From NCBI GenBank assembly GCA_964503885.1, contig CAZDCD010000019.1, positions 25,869-89,868 of the forward strand: a stretch of 64,000 nt of DNA, written 5' to 3'. The stretch comes from CAZDCD01 sp964503885. GTDB lineage: Bacteria > Bacteroidota > Bacteroidia > Bacteroidales > UBA10428. Of this stretch, positions 63,906 to 64,000 are shown piece by piece; within the stretch, counting starts at the first letter, position 1; each line of letters starts with the position of its first letter. The notes below the pieces were generated by a model. It saw only the letters and a list, made by a program, of their open reading frames with translations. It was not told the DNA's origin and did no database searches. The position numbers were made by a program, and so were the translations under genes.

Positions 63906-63999
63906 TCGTGAAACTCAAATTTCAAAAACGCAGTGAACTTGTCTACTGCAAGCAGGTTGAAATTTGTAAGTTGAACAACTAAGTGAAACGTTCTCATGA
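63906..63999. repeat. dispersed intergenic repeat, copy 2
   Basis: A 94-bp sequence bounded by TCGTGAAA (63906-63913) and TCTCATGA (63992-63999), related to the element at 48448-48526. Shared blocks are ACTCAAATTTCAAAA and GTAAGTTGAAC. The interior differs in length by about 15 bases. It ends one base before the window edge, so flanking context is partly unknown. Confidence 0.55.
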
Positions 64000-64000
64000 G

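Noticed and set aside
1..64000. CRISPR array, insertion sequence, prophage or integrase
   Set aside because: I found no regularly spaced repeats, no transposase, recombinase or phage gene in any frame.

Overview
The window is a 64 kb chromosomal segment of a Bacteroidota bacterium, most likely an environmental Bacteroidales-type lineage. The evidence is a PorE-like OmpA protein of the type IX secretion/gliding repertoire, GldI-like FKBP lipoproteins beside a DHH phosphoesterase and ndk, a DUF4251 protein, a Bacteroidota-type DUF349 protein, a giant propeller sensor, and recurrent promoters with the Bacteroidota -7 element TAnnTTTG. One 100-base run of N at 50116-50215 shows that it is a draft scaffold.

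Layout. 1-5162: 3' end of an RNA methyltransferase, a SiaB kinase/SiaC phosphoprotein pair, and a TerB-like/ABCG-type transporter. 5525-8855: clpB, then a small STAS plus Hpt signalling operon. 9167-14715: TPR and PorE-like envelope proteins, a secreted DUF3108-like protein, and mnmA. 14985-22981: a putative envelope protein and the most remarkable locus, a complete aprBA-qmoABC operon encoding dissimilatory APS reductase and its quinone-interacting membrane complex. 23199-26875: housekeeping block ribH, TPR membrane protein, recF, DciA-like DUF721 and an RsmI-like methylase. 26906-32936: FKBP lipoproteins with a DHH phosphoesterase, ndk, and a TMTC-like glycosyltransferase. 33535-41228: a kinase-less GAF/PAS sensor, tRNA-Arg(TCT), small metabolic genes, tandem STAS/SEC14-like paralogues and an HD hydrolase. 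41356-49350: AddA/AddB-type recombination nucleases flanking a radical SAM gene, and trmD. 49748-59414: DUF349 protein, pyrG, yidC, a hydroxyacid dehydrogenase, secreted hypotheticals and a flippase-like protein. 59708-64000: a propeller-GAF sensor and repeat-rich sequence.

The apr-qmo operon carries its FAD and Fe-S motifs intact, has a host-type promoter just before aprB, and shows no obvious GC contrast to its flanks by hand count. No ATP sulfurylase (sat), dsrAB, dsrC or sulfate transporter is in the window, so the direction of the APS/sulfite reaction cannot be told from here. A second theme is protein-phosphorylation signalling without visible output partners: SiaB/SiaC without a SiaA-type phosphatase, a lone Hpt beside a STAS protein, and two large sensors ending in GAF domains plus a shared coiled-coil signature instead of a histidine kinase.
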